A stretch of DNA of 64,000 bases. Origin: Acidobacterium capsulatum ATCC 51196 (GTDB lineage: Bacteria; Acidobacteriota; Terriglobia; Terriglobales; Acidobacteriaceae). A program made the translations under genes and the position numbers. Under the pieces are notes generated by a model that saw only the letters and a list, made by a program, of their open reading frames with translations, had not been told where the DNA came from and did not search any database. The first letter of the stretch is position 1; each line of letters starts with the position of its first letter. The stretch spans positions 3,844,001-3,908,000 of the forward strand of contig NC_012483.1 of the NCBI RefSeq assembly GCF_000022565.1, written 5' to 3'. Shown in pieces: positions 44,133 through 52,767 of this stretch.

Positions 44133-44801
44133 ATGGCGGTCACCGGAATGCAGCAGAGTGATTCACCGGATATAGGATCAGACACTTTCTCATTGCACGG
44201 CCGGCATGTCTGGCTCGAGCCGCTCACGCTCGACCATGTGCCGGGGCTGCTGGCAGCCGCCGCGGCCGATCCTGCGCTGTATGCGATGACGGTGGTTCCG
44301 CAGACGCACGCCGGCATGACAGAGTATGTGCAGACGGCGCTCGCCTGGCGCGAAGCCGGCACGGCCTTCCCCTTTGCCGTGCTGCGCGCCGACAGCGAGG
44401 AAGTGATTGGCTCAACGCGCTTCTATCAACTGGAGCATTGGGCATGGCCCCCCGGCCATCCACTGCATGGGCGTGCGACGCCGGACGCGTGCGAAATCGG
44501 CTACACCTGGTATGCCCCGAGCGCGGTGCGCACCGCAGTCAACACTGAGGCGAAGAAGCTGCTGCTCACCCACGCCTTTGAGCACTGGCAGGTGCTGCGC
44601 GTGTGTCTGCACACCGATGTGCGCAACGAGCGCTCGCGCCGCGCCATGGAGCGCATGGGCGCAAAGCTTGAGGGTATTTTGCGCGCGCACAAGATAGGCT
44701 CAGATCTCACCGTGCGCGACTCGGCCCGCTACTCCATCACGGCCGGGGAGTGGCCCGCCGTCAAAGCGCATCTTGAGGCTCTCGAGCAGCGCTACCTCTG
44801 A
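44133..44801 (+). CDS. GNAT-family N-acetyltransferase (RimJ/RimL-like)
   Basis: 222 residues from ATG 44133, preceded by AGAGGTG; the frame opens at 44070 without similarity. The order LHGRHVWLEPLTLDHVPGLL, PFAVLRADSEEVIGSTRFYQL, EIGYTWYAPSAVRTAVNTEAK and VCLHTDVRNERSRRAMERMGA is that of the RimJ/RimL acetyltransferases, which use acetyl-CoA to modify protein N-termini or small amines. The acetyl-CoA-binding loop is not the classic QxxGxG but the AVNTEAK variant used by this branch. The substrate is unknown. Confidence 0.88.
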   Translation: MAVTGMQQSDSPDIGSDTFSLHGRHVWLEPLTLDHVPGLLAAAAADPALYAMTVVPQTHAGMTEYVQTALAWREAGTAFPFAVLRADSEEVIGSTRFYQLEHWAWPPGHPLHGRATPDACEIGYTWYAPSAVRTAVNTEAKKLLLTHAFEHWQVLRVCLHTDVRNERSRRAMERMGAKLEGILRAHKIGSDLTVRDSARYSITAGEWPAVKAHLEALEQRYL

Positions 44802-44848
44802 CATTTCTCTTGCATCCGGCGCTCTCGCGGTGAATCCAAACAAAAGCC

Positions 44849-45079
44849 ATGAAAAAGGTCACGCTTTATAGTCAACCCGGATGCCCGCCGTGTTTCGCGG
44901 CCAAGGCCTTTCTGCAATCGCGCAACGTGCCGTTTGAATACAAGGACGTGCAGGCCGACCCCGCGGCTTTGCAGGAGTTGCTCGCGCTCGACAGCCGCTC
45001 CACGCCCACGCTGGTGGTCGGCGAAGAGGTGATGATCGGCTTTGACCCCGACCGGCTCACCCGCATGCTCGAGGGGTAG
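44849..45079 (+). CDS. Glutaredoxin-like thiol oxidoreductase
   Basis: 76 residues with the active site CPPC (residues 12-15) in YSQPGCPPCFAAKAFL, STPTLVVGEEV with the cis-proline, and GFDPDRL. This is the NrdH/glutaredoxin-3 size class. It reduces protein disulfides or glutathione-type mixed disulfides in the cytoplasm. Its TAG stop codon lies at the left edge of a palindromic mobile-like element, which supplies the G of TAG. Confidence 0.88.
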   Translation: MKKVTLYSQPGCPPCFAAKAFLQSRNVPFEYKDVQADPAALQELLALDSRSTPTLVVGEEVMIGFDPDRLTRMLEG

Positions 45080-45194
45080 AGCAGTTTAGGAAATACTGTG
45101 AACTTTCCTGCGGTTTCCTGGGTCGTCGCTCGCTGTTGGTCGCGACGACTTGGCGGCGGAGGCTTCGAGCTACACCATTTCCTAAACTGCTTTA
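45077..45194. mobile_element. MITE-like palindromic element with TA flanks
   Basis: A 15-bp perfect terminal inverted repeat, AGCAGTTTAGGAAAT (45080-45094) and its complement (45177-45191), bounds about 112 bp. Including one mismatched base each side, the element is flanked by TA (45077-45078 and 45193-45194), as expected for IS630/Tc1-type target duplication. An inner stem GTCGTCGC/GCGACGAC (45122-45129/45142-45149) is present. No transposase is encoded. It lies exactly at the stop codon of the glutaredoxin-like gene. Confidence 0.6.
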
Positions 45195-45243
45195 ACGCCG
45201 CTCGCACGCGCGGCAGCATGTTTCGCTTCGCAGCAGCAGGCCG

Positions 45244-46212
45244 TCAGCCCAGCCGCTCCGCCAGCCGGTGGTAGTGTTCGGCCTTCGCCACGTCGCGCAT
45301 GATCTGCGCCTTCAGCGCCTCTGGGGAAGGGAAGGCCTGCTCGTCGCGCAGCCTTTGCAGAAAGCAGACTTCCACCGGCGTCTCCGGCGTGATTTCGACC
45401 GGGTCCGCTTCCGGATTCCAGCCCAGCAGATACGACTCAATCGCAAAGCGCTCCACGCCAAAGGTGGGGCGCACGCCGCAGTTGGTCACCGCGCGAAAGC
45501 TGCGCTTCGCCGCGCCCGCGCCGATGCGCACGCGCGTCACATACACGCCATGCGCCGGAACCAGCTCGTCATACGCGGCCAGATTGATGGTCGGCACCAG
45601 CAGCCGGCTGCCGATGCCGCGTCCGCGCTCCTGCGTGGAGCAGACGGAAAACGCGCGGCCCAGCAGCGCCCGCGCCATGCCCATTTCGCCGGCCGCGATG
45701 CGGCGGCGCACTTCGCTGCTTGAGACCGGCACCCCCCGCACGGTCAACACGCGATGCCCATACACGGCAAAGCCCATCTCCTTGCCGAACTCCACCAGCT
45801 CCGGCGTGCCGGCTTCGGCGCCGCGCCCAAAGCGGAAGCTGTCGCCTTCATGCACCTCCACGGCGTGCAGTCCGCGCGCCAGCACGCGCTCGGCAAAGTC
45901 GCGGGCCGGGGTCTGCGAAAACTCCCGTGTGAAGGGCAGCACCAGCGTGGCATCGAGACCCGTGGCAGCCAGCAAATCAAGCCGTTCCGGCAGCGGAGTG
46001 ATGAGTCTCGGCGCGGCCTCGGGCCGCAGCAGGCGCACCGGGTGAGGATCAAACGTCACCGCCACCGAGGCTGCCTGCAGCGCGGCGGCGCGGGCGCGCA
46101 CATCGGCGATGATGGCCTGGTGTCCGCGATGCACGCCGTCAAAGTTGCCGATGGCGGCCACGGTGGGGCCAAGCGCGGCGGGAATTTCGTCGAGTGAGCG
46201 GAAAACTTGCAT
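45244..46212 (-). CDS. ribF: Bifunctional riboflavin kinase / FAD synthetase
   Basis: 322 residues from ATG 46212, one base after the upstream gene's stop. The N-terminal FMN adenylyltransferase domain has IGNFDGVHRGHQAI (nucleotidyltransferase motif) and FRFGRGAEAGT. The C-terminal riboflavin kinase domain has GIGSRLLVPTINLA, GVYVTRV and TNCGVRPTFG. It converts riboflavin to FMN and FAD. The longer frame to 46296 overlaps the MBL gene and was not used. It belongs to the minus-strand group with the MBL hydrolase. Confidence 0.95.
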   Translation of the reverse strand: MQVFRSLDEIPAALGPTVAAIGNFDGVHRGHQAIIADVRARAAALQAASVAVTFDPHPVRLLRPEAAPRLITPLPERLDLLAATGLDATLVLPFTREFSQTPARDFAERVLARGLHAVEVHEGDSFRFGRGAEAGTPELVEFGKEMGFAVYGHRVLTVRGVPVSSSEVRRRIAAGEMGMARALLGRAFSVCSTQERGRGIGSRLLVPTINLAAYDELVPAHGVYVTRVRIGAGAAKRSFRAVTNCGVRPTFGVERFAIESYLLGWNPEADPVEITPETPVEVCFLQRLRDEQAFPSPEALKAQIMRDVAKAEHYHRLAERLG

Positions 46213-46213
46213 G

Positions 46214-47005
46214 TCAGATTTCAATGGGGATGCGCAATCCGTCGTAGGACAGCCGCACATGCGGCGGAAAAGTGGCTTCAGTCGCCTCGTGATCAATCTC
46301 GTGCGACATATGCGTGAACCACGCCTGGCGCGGCTTCACCACCTCTACCCAATGCAGCGCTTCCTCAAGGTTGGCGTGGCTCGGGTGCTCCTGCGGCCGC
46401 AGCGCGTCGAGAATCATGACATCGAGCCCCTCAAGCAGCGGCAGGCTTGCGTCAGGAATGCTCTTCATGTCCGTCAGATAGGCAGCGTTGCCAAAGCGAA
46501 AGCCGGAGACCTCCACGTTGCCATGCTGCAGCGGTACGCGCTGAAAGGCGGCTCCCGCCACCTGCGTGGTGTCGTGCCCGTCAATGGGGAAGAGTTGGAC
46601 GCGCGCGCGAGTGGGATACTGCGACGCGGGCGAAAAGGTGTACTCAAACACGCGCTCCAGAATGCGCGCGGTGTTGGCGTCGGCGTAAAGCGGCAGATAA
46701 TTCGGCCTGTGGCGAAAGCTCAGCGGGCGCAGATCGTCCAGCCCCAGAATGTGGTCGGCATGCGGATGCGTATAAAACACCGCGTCCACGTGGTGTACTC
46801 CGGAGCGCAGGGCCTGCTCGCGAAAGTCCGGCCCCGTGTCGATGAGCACGCGGCGCGGCGCACCCTCCCACTGCCACTCCACGGCAATGGAGGGCCGCAT
46901 GCGGCGATTGCGCGGGTCGGTCGAGGTGCACACCGCGCAGGTGCAGCCGAGCGTGGGCACCCCCATGGAGGTGCCGCTGCCGAGAATGACGATCTCTGCC
47001 TGCAT
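46214..47005 (-). CDS. MBL-fold metallohydrolase (PhnP-like)
   Basis: 263 residues. ILGSGTSMGVPTLGCTCAVC, THPHADHILGLDDLR (HxHxDH metal motif), PLYAD, LTDMKSIPD and THMSHEIDH give the metal ligand set of the PhnP-like branch of metallo-beta-lactamase-fold hydrolases. The paired cysteines near residue 21-26 (GCTCAVC) fit the extra zinc site of PhnP. PhnP is a cyclic phosphodiesterase, but no phosphonate genes are near, so the substrate is open. Tight packing (1 bp) with ribF indicates co-transcription. Confidence 0.9.
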   Translation of the reverse strand: MQAEIVILGSGTSMGVPTLGCTCAVCTSTDPRNRRMRPSIAVEWQWEGAPRRVLIDTGPDFREQALRSGVHHVDAVFYTHPHADHILGLDDLRPLSFRHRPNYLPLYADANTARILERVFEYTFSPASQYPTRARVQLFPIDGHDTTQVAGAAFQRVPLQHGNVEVSGFRFGNAAYLTDMKSIPDASLPLLEGLDVMILDALRPQEHPSHANLEEALHWVEVVKPRQAWFTHMSHEIDHEATEATFPPHVRLSYDGLRIPIEI

Positions 47006-47019
47006 GCCGGCTGCGGAGC

Positions 47020-47691
47020 CTACTTCTGCCCCGGAGGCGGCTGGTGCGCGGCCTTGGAGATGGCGTTGGTGATCTCCAGGAACATCATGCGCAGCTCAAA
47101 GAGCGCGCTCTGCAGCAGCGTCTGCTCGCGCTCGCTCAGGTTGCCTTTGGTCTTCTCCTGCAGCACGCTGAGCATGTCAATGCTCTGGCGCGCGCCAAGA
47201 ATATCAATGCGCGGCTTCTGCCCCGGCTCGGTACCCGCACCCATGGCGATCATGGCCGAGAGATAGATCGACTGCACCACATGATCAAACGTCACCGGGC
47301 CGCTCGCCTGCATGCCGGGATTGGCCTGCTTGAGCATGTCATCGAGCTGCTGCGATGAGGCTTGATACGCCGCATGCTGCTCGGCGGACTCCTCTGCGGT
47401 AATTGGCGCGGGCTGGTCTTCTTCCGTCGCGGCTTCCGCAGCGGCATCTGTATGTGCCACCACAGGCTCCGGGGTTGCGGCCGCTTCCGGCTCGGGCTCG
47501 CGGCGCGGCATGCTGACCACCTTGGCGGCTTTGGGAGCAGCCTCCGGCGCGGATTCAGGAGCTACTGCCTGCGGCTCGAGGGTCTTCGCGGCTTCGCTCG
47601 GGCTCGCGGTGGTTTCGCCGTCGCGCAGGTCACCGTCAAAGGTGAACTTGCGGCGGTCAGTCACGGTAAATGCGGGTGGTTTCTCGTCCAT
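47020..47691 (-). CDS. DUF1844 domain protein
   Basis: 223 residues from ATG 47691, with GGAGAGACGAG upstream. An acidic, Ala/Pro/Glu-rich low-complexity segment (about 25-120) precedes the DUF1844 domain (about 130-215: FDHVVQSIYLSAMIAMGAG, ARQSIDMLSVLQEKTKGNL, LQSALFELRMMFLEIT). The domain is a short helical protein of unknown function, frequent in acidobacteria and deltaproteobacteria. It lies 14 bp from the MBL hydrolase gene in the same direction. Confidence 0.85.
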   Translation of the reverse strand: MDEKPPAFTVTDRRKFTFDGDLRDGETTASPSEAAKTLEPQAVAPESAPEAAPKAAKVVSMPRREPEPEAAATPEPVVAHTDAAAEAATEEDQPAPITAEESAEQHAAYQASSQQLDDMLKQANPGMQASGPVTFDHVVQSIYLSAMIAMGAGTEPGQKPRIDILGARQSIDMLSVLQEKTKGNLSEREQTLLQSALFELRMMFLEITNAISKAAHQPPPGQK

Positions 47692-47769
47692 GTCTCGTCT
47701 CTCCGCGTGAGCCTCTGGCTCCACGCTTAATCTCCAAGCCTGATGGCGCGGCCTGTCTTCCGGTCCAGA

Positions 47770-48933
47770 TCACTTCGCCGGATGCTGCGCCGCCGGGGAA
47801 AGCTGTTGTGCTGCCGATGAAAGAATTTCAGTGCGAAGTGCAGTCAGCGCCGCGGCGTCAAGCGCGCGCAGCGTGCCTCCTTCATAGGTCAATGTCTGCT
47901 GGCGCTCCATAGCCTCGTTGCGCAGCATGGCCAGCCCCAGCAGGCGCGGGCCGCCGGGCAGCGCCGCCGCACTGGTGATTTCGCCAATCGCCTGTGCCTC
48001 GCCAACCTCTACGGGCGCGGGCAAAGCGGGCAGCGTGCCGGTCAGCTCCACCACGCGCAACTGCCGATGCACGGTCGCGCGCGAGCGAATGCGCTCCACA
48101 ATCTCCTGCCCCAGATAGCAGCCCTTGTTAAAGTGCAGGGGACGGCTGCCGTCCACTTCCTGCGGCAGATATTTCTCGCTGAAGTCCACGCCATACTGCG
48201 GTACGCCTTCGAGCAGGCGCAGCATCTCGAGCGCGTCCGCACCTGCGGGCATCATCCCGGCCACTGCGAGCCGGTCCCAGAAGGCAGGCGCGTCGGCCTC
48301 GGCCATCCAGAGCGTGAAGCGGGGCACCACCGGCCCATACTCCTGCAGGATAAGAACGGGCTGCGAGCCCAGATCCGGCGCATCCACAAAGGTCAGCGGA
48401 CCCTCCGGCAGCGGCAGTCCGGCACGTTCCAGCAGCAGCGCGGCTTCCGGTCCGGCCAAACCGATGGCGGCGCGTCCCTGCACCTTTTCGAGCTCCACAT
48501 CGTCCATGATGATGAAATGATCGAAATGCTCCGCCAGCCCCGCCACCTGCGTCTCATCGGTCACCAGCAGGATATGATCGGGAAAGCGGCAGGCCGTCAG
48601 GTCGCCCAGAATTCTGCCCTGCGCATTGAGCACATAGCTGTAGTTCGAGTGGCCGGCAGGCAGATCCTTGATCGTGTTGGTGATCATGCCGTTCAGCCAG
48701 CGCTGCTGGTCGCCGCCGCGAATCGAAAGCAGGCTGCGATGCGCCAGATCAAAAACCGCCGCGGTGCTGAGCAATGCGTGCAGCTCCTGCGCGGCATCGC
48801 CAAACCGGCGCACGATGGCGCGGCCACTTCCCTGAGCCTGATCAGAAGACCATTCGGCTCCGGGGTACTTTTCCGCCAGATGCAAAGCGAGCGGGGAGAT
48901 CGCTGCAGGGGTATCTACCATTCCTTGACTCAC
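47770..48933 (-). CDS. ygfZ: YgfZ/GcvT-like folate-binding protein
   Basis: 387 residues. The GcvT-like fold is seen in AAVFDLAHRSLLSIRGGDQQ and VLNAQGRILGDLTA, and the YgfZ signature K-G-C-Y-x-G-Q-E appears as FNKGCYLGQEIVERI. YgfZ uses tetrahydrofolate to support assembly or repair of some iron-sulfur enzymes. It is probably in the same minus-strand transcription group as DUF1844, 78 bp downstream. ATG 48933 (MSQGMVDT) is the first start; an internal ATG at residue 5 is possible. Confidence 0.93.
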   Translation of the reverse strand: MSQGMVDTPAAISPLALHLAEKYPGAEWSSDQAQGSGRAIVRRFGDAAQELHALLSTAAVFDLAHRSLLSIRGGDQQRWLNGMITNTIKDLPAGHSNYSYVLNAQGRILGDLTACRFPDHILLVTDETQVAGLAEHFDHFIIMDDVELEKVQGRAAIGLAGPEAALLLERAGLPLPEGPLTFVDAPDLGSQPVLILQEYGPVVPRFTLWMAEADAPAFWDRLAVAGMMPAGADALEMLRLLEGVPQYGVDFSEKYLPQEVDGSRPLHFNKGCYLGQEIVERIRSRATVHRQLRVVELTGTLPALPAPVEVGEAQAIGEITSAAALPGGPRLLGLAMLRNEAMERQQTLTYEGGTLRALDAAALTALRTEILSSAAQQLSPAAQHPAK

Positions 48934-49022
48934 ACTCGATTATATCGGGCCGCCCCCCCGCTACCACACCCGCTTCGCGCCCGATTCACACGCAAATTAC
49001 GCATTTCACAGGACATCACGGG

Positions 49023-50786
49023 ATGAATCTTCGACCTCGCCTTTTTTTTGCCACCGCTGTGCTCGCCGCGAGCGCGCTCTCAACGCTTCCCGCCACGGCG
49101 GCGGCGCAGACTCTGGAGCCTCCTGCCGCCAAGCCGGCCAGTGCGCAGCCCGATCCCTGCTCGGCCTTCGGTCCGGCTCCGGCGGCCAAACCAGCGGCGC
49201 AACAGAAGGCGGCCGCTGCGGCGAAGGCTGCCCCTGCTCAGGCCCCGGCCCAACCTGCAGCCCAATCTGCAGCCACCCCCCCGGCCAAATCCACGGCAAA
49301 AAAAGACAAGATCATCACTCCCGCCCAGGCCAAAGAGCTCTTTGCCTCCGTCGATCAGATCATGCAGTTCGACTCCAAAGACACGGGCCTGCCCATCCGG
49401 CATCCGGTGAAGCGCCAGCTCACCACGCGGGCGGCCGTCGAAAAGTATCTCGACTCCAAAATGCGCAACGGCAAAGACGAGCGCCGCATGCAGCGCTCCG
49501 CCGTTGAACTGAAAAAGTTTGGTCTGCTGCCGCGCGACTTTGACCTCGGGCCATTCCTGATCAAGCTGCTCAAGGAGCAGATCGCCGGCTACTACGACAG
49601 CAAGACCAGGACCGTTTACCTGCTCGACTGGATCGACCCCGACGAGCAGAAGCCTGTCCTCGCGCACGAGCTGACGCACGCCCTGCAGGACCAGTACATC
49701 TCGCAGTCCCACGTCTCTCTTTCCAAGTGGAGCGGCGTTTCGCTCAACGGCATCTCGCACAACGTGGCCGAAGACAACCGGCACATCCAGCTCGACGAGG
49801 CCGATACGGCTCGCGAAGCCGTGCTGGAGGGCCAGGCCATGGTCGCCTTCATTGACTATGCGCTCGCGCCGCATGGGGCCAGCATCTCCATGAATCCCGA
49901 CTTCATCCTGAGCCACATCGACGAGATGACAGCCGACACCTCCGGCTCGCCCGTCATGGCCAGCGCGCCGCGGGTGCTGCGCGAGTCGCTGATTTTTCCC
50001 TATCGCGAGGGGCTCAAATTTGAAATCTCATTGCTGCGCGATGAGGGCAAGCAGGGCGCGTTCGCCGGCGCGTTGAATCATCCGCCGTCGAGCAGCTACC
50101 AGATCATGAACCCCGCCGCCTACGAGCACCATGCGAAGGTGCCGGTGCTCACCATGCCCGACATTCATCCGCTCATCCGCGCCCACTACAAGCCGTATGA
50201 CGTGGGCGTGATGGGCGAGCTGGACGTGCGCATGCTCATGCAGCTCACCGCCAGCGATGCCGTGGCCAGCCGGCTTGCTTCGCAATGGGATGGAGGCATC
50301 TACTACGTGGCGCAAAAGAAGCATTCTTCCACCCCCGTGACCACCGCTGACGTGGCCATGGTGTACCTGTCACGCTGGAAGACGCCCGGCGCGGCCGCGC
50401 TCTTTGCAAAAAACTACGAGCAGGAGCTGCGCAAACTCTATCCCGGGGCCGAGCGCCAGCTCGCGGACGATGCTTCCGGCGCCCGCATTTACACCACCAC
50501 CGAGGGGCCGATGATGATCGTGCCCGAGGGCCGCGAAGTCTACGTGAGCGAGAGCTTTCCGCTGCCCCTGGCCCGCAGGATCGAAGGGCTCATGCTGGCG
50601 TCGAATCCCGCCGTCTCCGGCGGAGAAGTGGCCGCGCTCCACCCTGCGCCGCACGCTTATGCTGACCTCACCGGGGGCTTGCAACAACTGCTGCCCGCCG
50701 ATGCCGTGCTGAGTATGGAACTGCCCGCCGCACAGCTCCTCGCAAAGCAGTTGGCCCGTCACGCAGCGTCGTCGCGGCAGCACTGA
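49023..50786 (+). CDS. Exported HExxH-type zinc protease-like protein
   Basis: 587 residues from ATG 49023. A signal peptide (LRPRLFFATAVLAASALSTL, AAA cleavage region) is followed by an Ala/Pro/Gln/Lys low-complexity linker (about 35-95). The central domain has LAHELTHALQDQ with the zinc motif His215-Glu216-x2-His219, and a probable third ligand Glu in the downstream segment EADTAREAVLEGQAM, as in gluzincin-like proteases. No close family was recognised. The role is presumably periplasmic proteolysis. Confidence 0.82.
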   Translation: MNLRPRLFFATAVLAASALSTLPATAAAQTLEPPAAKPASAQPDPCSAFGPAPAAKPAAQQKAAAAAKAAPAQAPAQPAAQSAATPPAKSTAKKDKIITPAQAKELFASVDQIMQFDSKDTGLPIRHPVKRQLTTRAAVEKYLDSKMRNGKDERRMQRSAVELKKFGLLPRDFDLGPFLIKLLKEQIAGYYDSKTRTVYLLDWIDPDEQKPVLAHELTHALQDQYISQSHVSLSKWSGVSLNGISHNVAEDNRHIQLDEADTAREAVLEGQAMVAFIDYALAPHGASISMNPDFILSHIDEMTADTSGSPVMASAPRVLRESLIFPYREGLKFEISLLRDEGKQGAFAGALNHPPSSSYQIMNPAAYEHHAKVPVLTMPDIHPLIRAHYKPYDVGVMGELDVRMLMQLTASDAVASRLASQWDGGIYYVAQKKHSSTPVTTADVAMVYLSRWKTPGAAALFAKNYEQELRKLYPGAERQLADDASGARIYTTTEGPMMIVPEGREVYVSESFPLPLARRIEGLMLASNPAVSGGEVAALHPAPHAYADLTGGLQQLLPADAVLSMELPAAQLLAKQLARHAASSRQH

Positions 50787-50808
50787 CCGGCCGCGCTCAT
50801 AACAACCC

Positions 50809-50846
50809 TGCCGGGAGGGCGGAAACTCAATCCCTCCCGGCATTTA
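50809..50846 (+). terminator. Hairpin after HExxH gene
   Basis: Perfect 11-bp stem TGCCGGGAGGG (50809-50819) / CCCTCCCGGCA (50832-50842) then TTTAT. A TATACT box for the next gene begins immediately after it (50845-50850). Confidence 0.75.
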
Positions 50847-50888
50847 TACTGGCTTTTCTGTTCCAAAATTCGTCTGGGAGATCCCCCT

Positions 50889-51752
50889 TTGCAACAGGCA
50901 GAGATCGGCATCATCGGCGGCAGCGGGCTTTATGCCATGCCGGGTTTGAGCAACGTACGTGAACTGAGCGTGGACACGCCCTTCGGCAAGCCCAGCGATC
51001 CGCTGGTGCTGGGCGACCTTGAAGGCCGCAAGGTGGCCTTTCTGGCGCGCCACGGGCGCGGGCACCGCCTGCTGCCTTCTGAGCTGAACTTTCGCGCCAA
51101 CATCTACGCGATGAAGCAGATCGGCGTCGAGCAGATTCTCTCGGTCTCGGCCGTCGGCTCGCTCAAGGAAGAGCACAAGCCCACCGACTTTGTGATTCCC
51201 GACCAGTTCATTGACCGCACCTTCCATCGCGAATCCACCTTCTTTGGCGAGGGCATCGTCGCGCACGTCGCGTTTGGCGACCCCGTCTGCGCCAACGTGC
51301 GCCAGGCGCTCGAAGCCGGTTGCACGGCCGAGAAGGTTGTGGGCAAGCAGGGCGGCACCTATGTCTGTATGGAGGGCCCGCAGTTCTCCACGCGCGCCGA
51401 GTCCAACCTCTATCGTAGTTGGGGCGCCGACGTGATCGGCATGACCAATTTGCAGGAGGCCAAGCTCGCCCGCGAGGCCGAGATTTGCTATGCCACCCTC
51501 GCCATGGTCACCGACTATGACTGCTGGCGTGAGGGCCACGACGACGTGACCGTGGACCAGATCGTCGCCGTGATTCATCAGAACACGGCCAACGCAAGCC
51601 GCGTCATTCGCACCGCCGTGCAGCAGCTGCCCACCGAGCGCACCTGTGCCTGCAAGACCGCGCTGACGCACGCCGTCATGACCAGCCCCGATGCGATTCC
51701 GCAGGCCACGCGCGCCAAATTGGCGCTGCTGCTCGATCGCGTGCTGCCGTAG
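50889..51752 (+). CDS. mtnP: S-methyl-5'-thioadenosine phosphorylase
   Basis: 287 residues from TTG 50889, with GGGAGA upstream. Motifs: [64 protein letters not shown] and [15 protein letters not shown], with the phosphate and purine-binding pattern of the MTAP branch of the purine nucleoside phosphorylases. It splits methylthioadenosine from polyamine synthesis to adenine and methylthioribose-1-phosphate. It is followed after 42 bp by a PfkB kinase. No other methionine-salvage genes are visible. Confidence 0.94.
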   Translation: MQQAEIGIIGGSGLYAMPGLSNVRELSVDTPFGKPSDPLVLGDLEGRKVAFLARHGRGHRLLPSELNFRANIYAMKQIGVEQILSVSAVGSLKEEHKPTDFVIPDQFIDRTFHRESTFFGEGIVAHVAFGDPVCANVRQALEAGCTAEKVVGKQGGTYVCMEGPQFSTRAESNLYRSWGADVIGMTNLQEAKLAREAEICYATLAMVTDYDCWREGHDDVTVDQIVAVIHQNTANASRVIRTAVQQLPTERTCACKTALTHAVMTSPDAIPQATRAKLALLLDRVLP

Positions 51753-51794
51753 CGGCGTTTTATCCCCCTGACGAGAGAACTGAGGAATTCCCGC

Positions 51795-52733
51795 ATGTCG
51801 ATTCTGGTTGTAGGCAGTGTTGCATTCGACACCATTGAGAGCCCCGCGGGCCGCGCCGAGCGCTGCCTGGGCGGGGCAGCCACCCACTTTGCGCTCGCCG
51901 CCAGCTTCTTCACGCCCGTGCGCGTGATTGCTGTGGTGGGCGAGGATTTCACGCCCGAAAACGAGGCTGTGCTCACCCGTCGCGGCATTGACACACGCGG
52001 CATCGATCACGCGGCCGGCAAGAGCTTCTTCTGGAGCGGCTCTTACGAGGGCAACCTCAACGAGGCCCAGACGCGCGCCACTGAGCTCAATGTCTTCTCC
52101 AGCTTCTCGCCGCGCATCCCGGCCGAGTACATGGATTCGGAGTATCTCTTCCTCGCCAACATCGATCCGGTGCTGCAGGCTGAGGTGCGCGGCAAGATGC
52201 CTGACGTGCGCATGGTCTGCGGCGACACCATGAATTACTGGATCAACGGCCATGCCGAAAATCTGGCTCGCGTGCTGTCTGAGCTGGACGTGCTGCTCAT
52301 CAATGACACCGAAGCAAGGCTGCTCGGCAATGACGATAACATCGTCCGCGCCGCGCACAACGTGCTGGCCCAGGGGCCGAAGACGCTGGTCATCAAGCAT
52401 GGCGAATACGGCGCGACCGCCTTCTTCAGCAAGCAGTCTTTCCCTGAGGAGCACCAGCAGCACATCGCCGTTCCGTTCCGCGCGCCCGCGCTGCCCCTGG
52501 CCAATGTGGTTGACCCGACCGGAGCCGGCGACTCCTTTGCCGGCGGCTTCTACGGCTACATCGCCTCGCAGCCCAGGCTGACGCCCGAGGTCTTCAAGCG
52601 CGCGCTCTTCTACGGCGGCGTGATGGGTTCATTTGCTGTCGAGCGCTTCGGCACCGAACGGCTGGCGCAGCTCGATCCGCGCGAAATTGAGGAACGGTTT
52701 GCCATCTTCCGCCAAATCTCGCACCTCGACTGA
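51795..52733 (+). CDS. PfkB-family sugar/nucleoside kinase
   Basis: 312 residues. SILVVGSVAFDTIESPAG at the N-terminus, a GGAATHFALAAS substrate-binding loop, and the C-terminal signature DPTGAGDSFAGGFYG with catalytic Asp. This family phosphorylates sugars, adenosine or similar hydroxyl substrates with ATP. It lies directly after the MTA phosphorylase, so a role on the adenine/adenosine or methylthioribose side of that pathway is possible, but the substrate is not determined. Confidence 0.9.
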   Translation: MSILVVGSVAFDTIESPAGRAERCLGGAATHFALAASFFTPVRVIAVVGEDFTPENEAVLTRRGIDTRGIDHAAGKSFFWSGSYEGNLNEAQTRATELNVFSSFSPRIPAEYMDSEYLFLANIDPVLQAEVRGKMPDVRMVCGDTMNYWINGHAENLARVLSELDVLLINDTEARLLGNDDNIVRAAHNVLAQGPKTLVIKHGEYGATAFFSKQSFPEEHQQHIAVPFRAPALPLANVVDPTGAGDSFAGGFYGYIASQPRLTPEVFKRALFYGGVMGSFAVERFGTERLAQLDPREIEERFAIFRQISHLD

Positions 52734-52767
52734 GATCACCCCCGAGGCGCAGCTCCGGCAGGAGACG

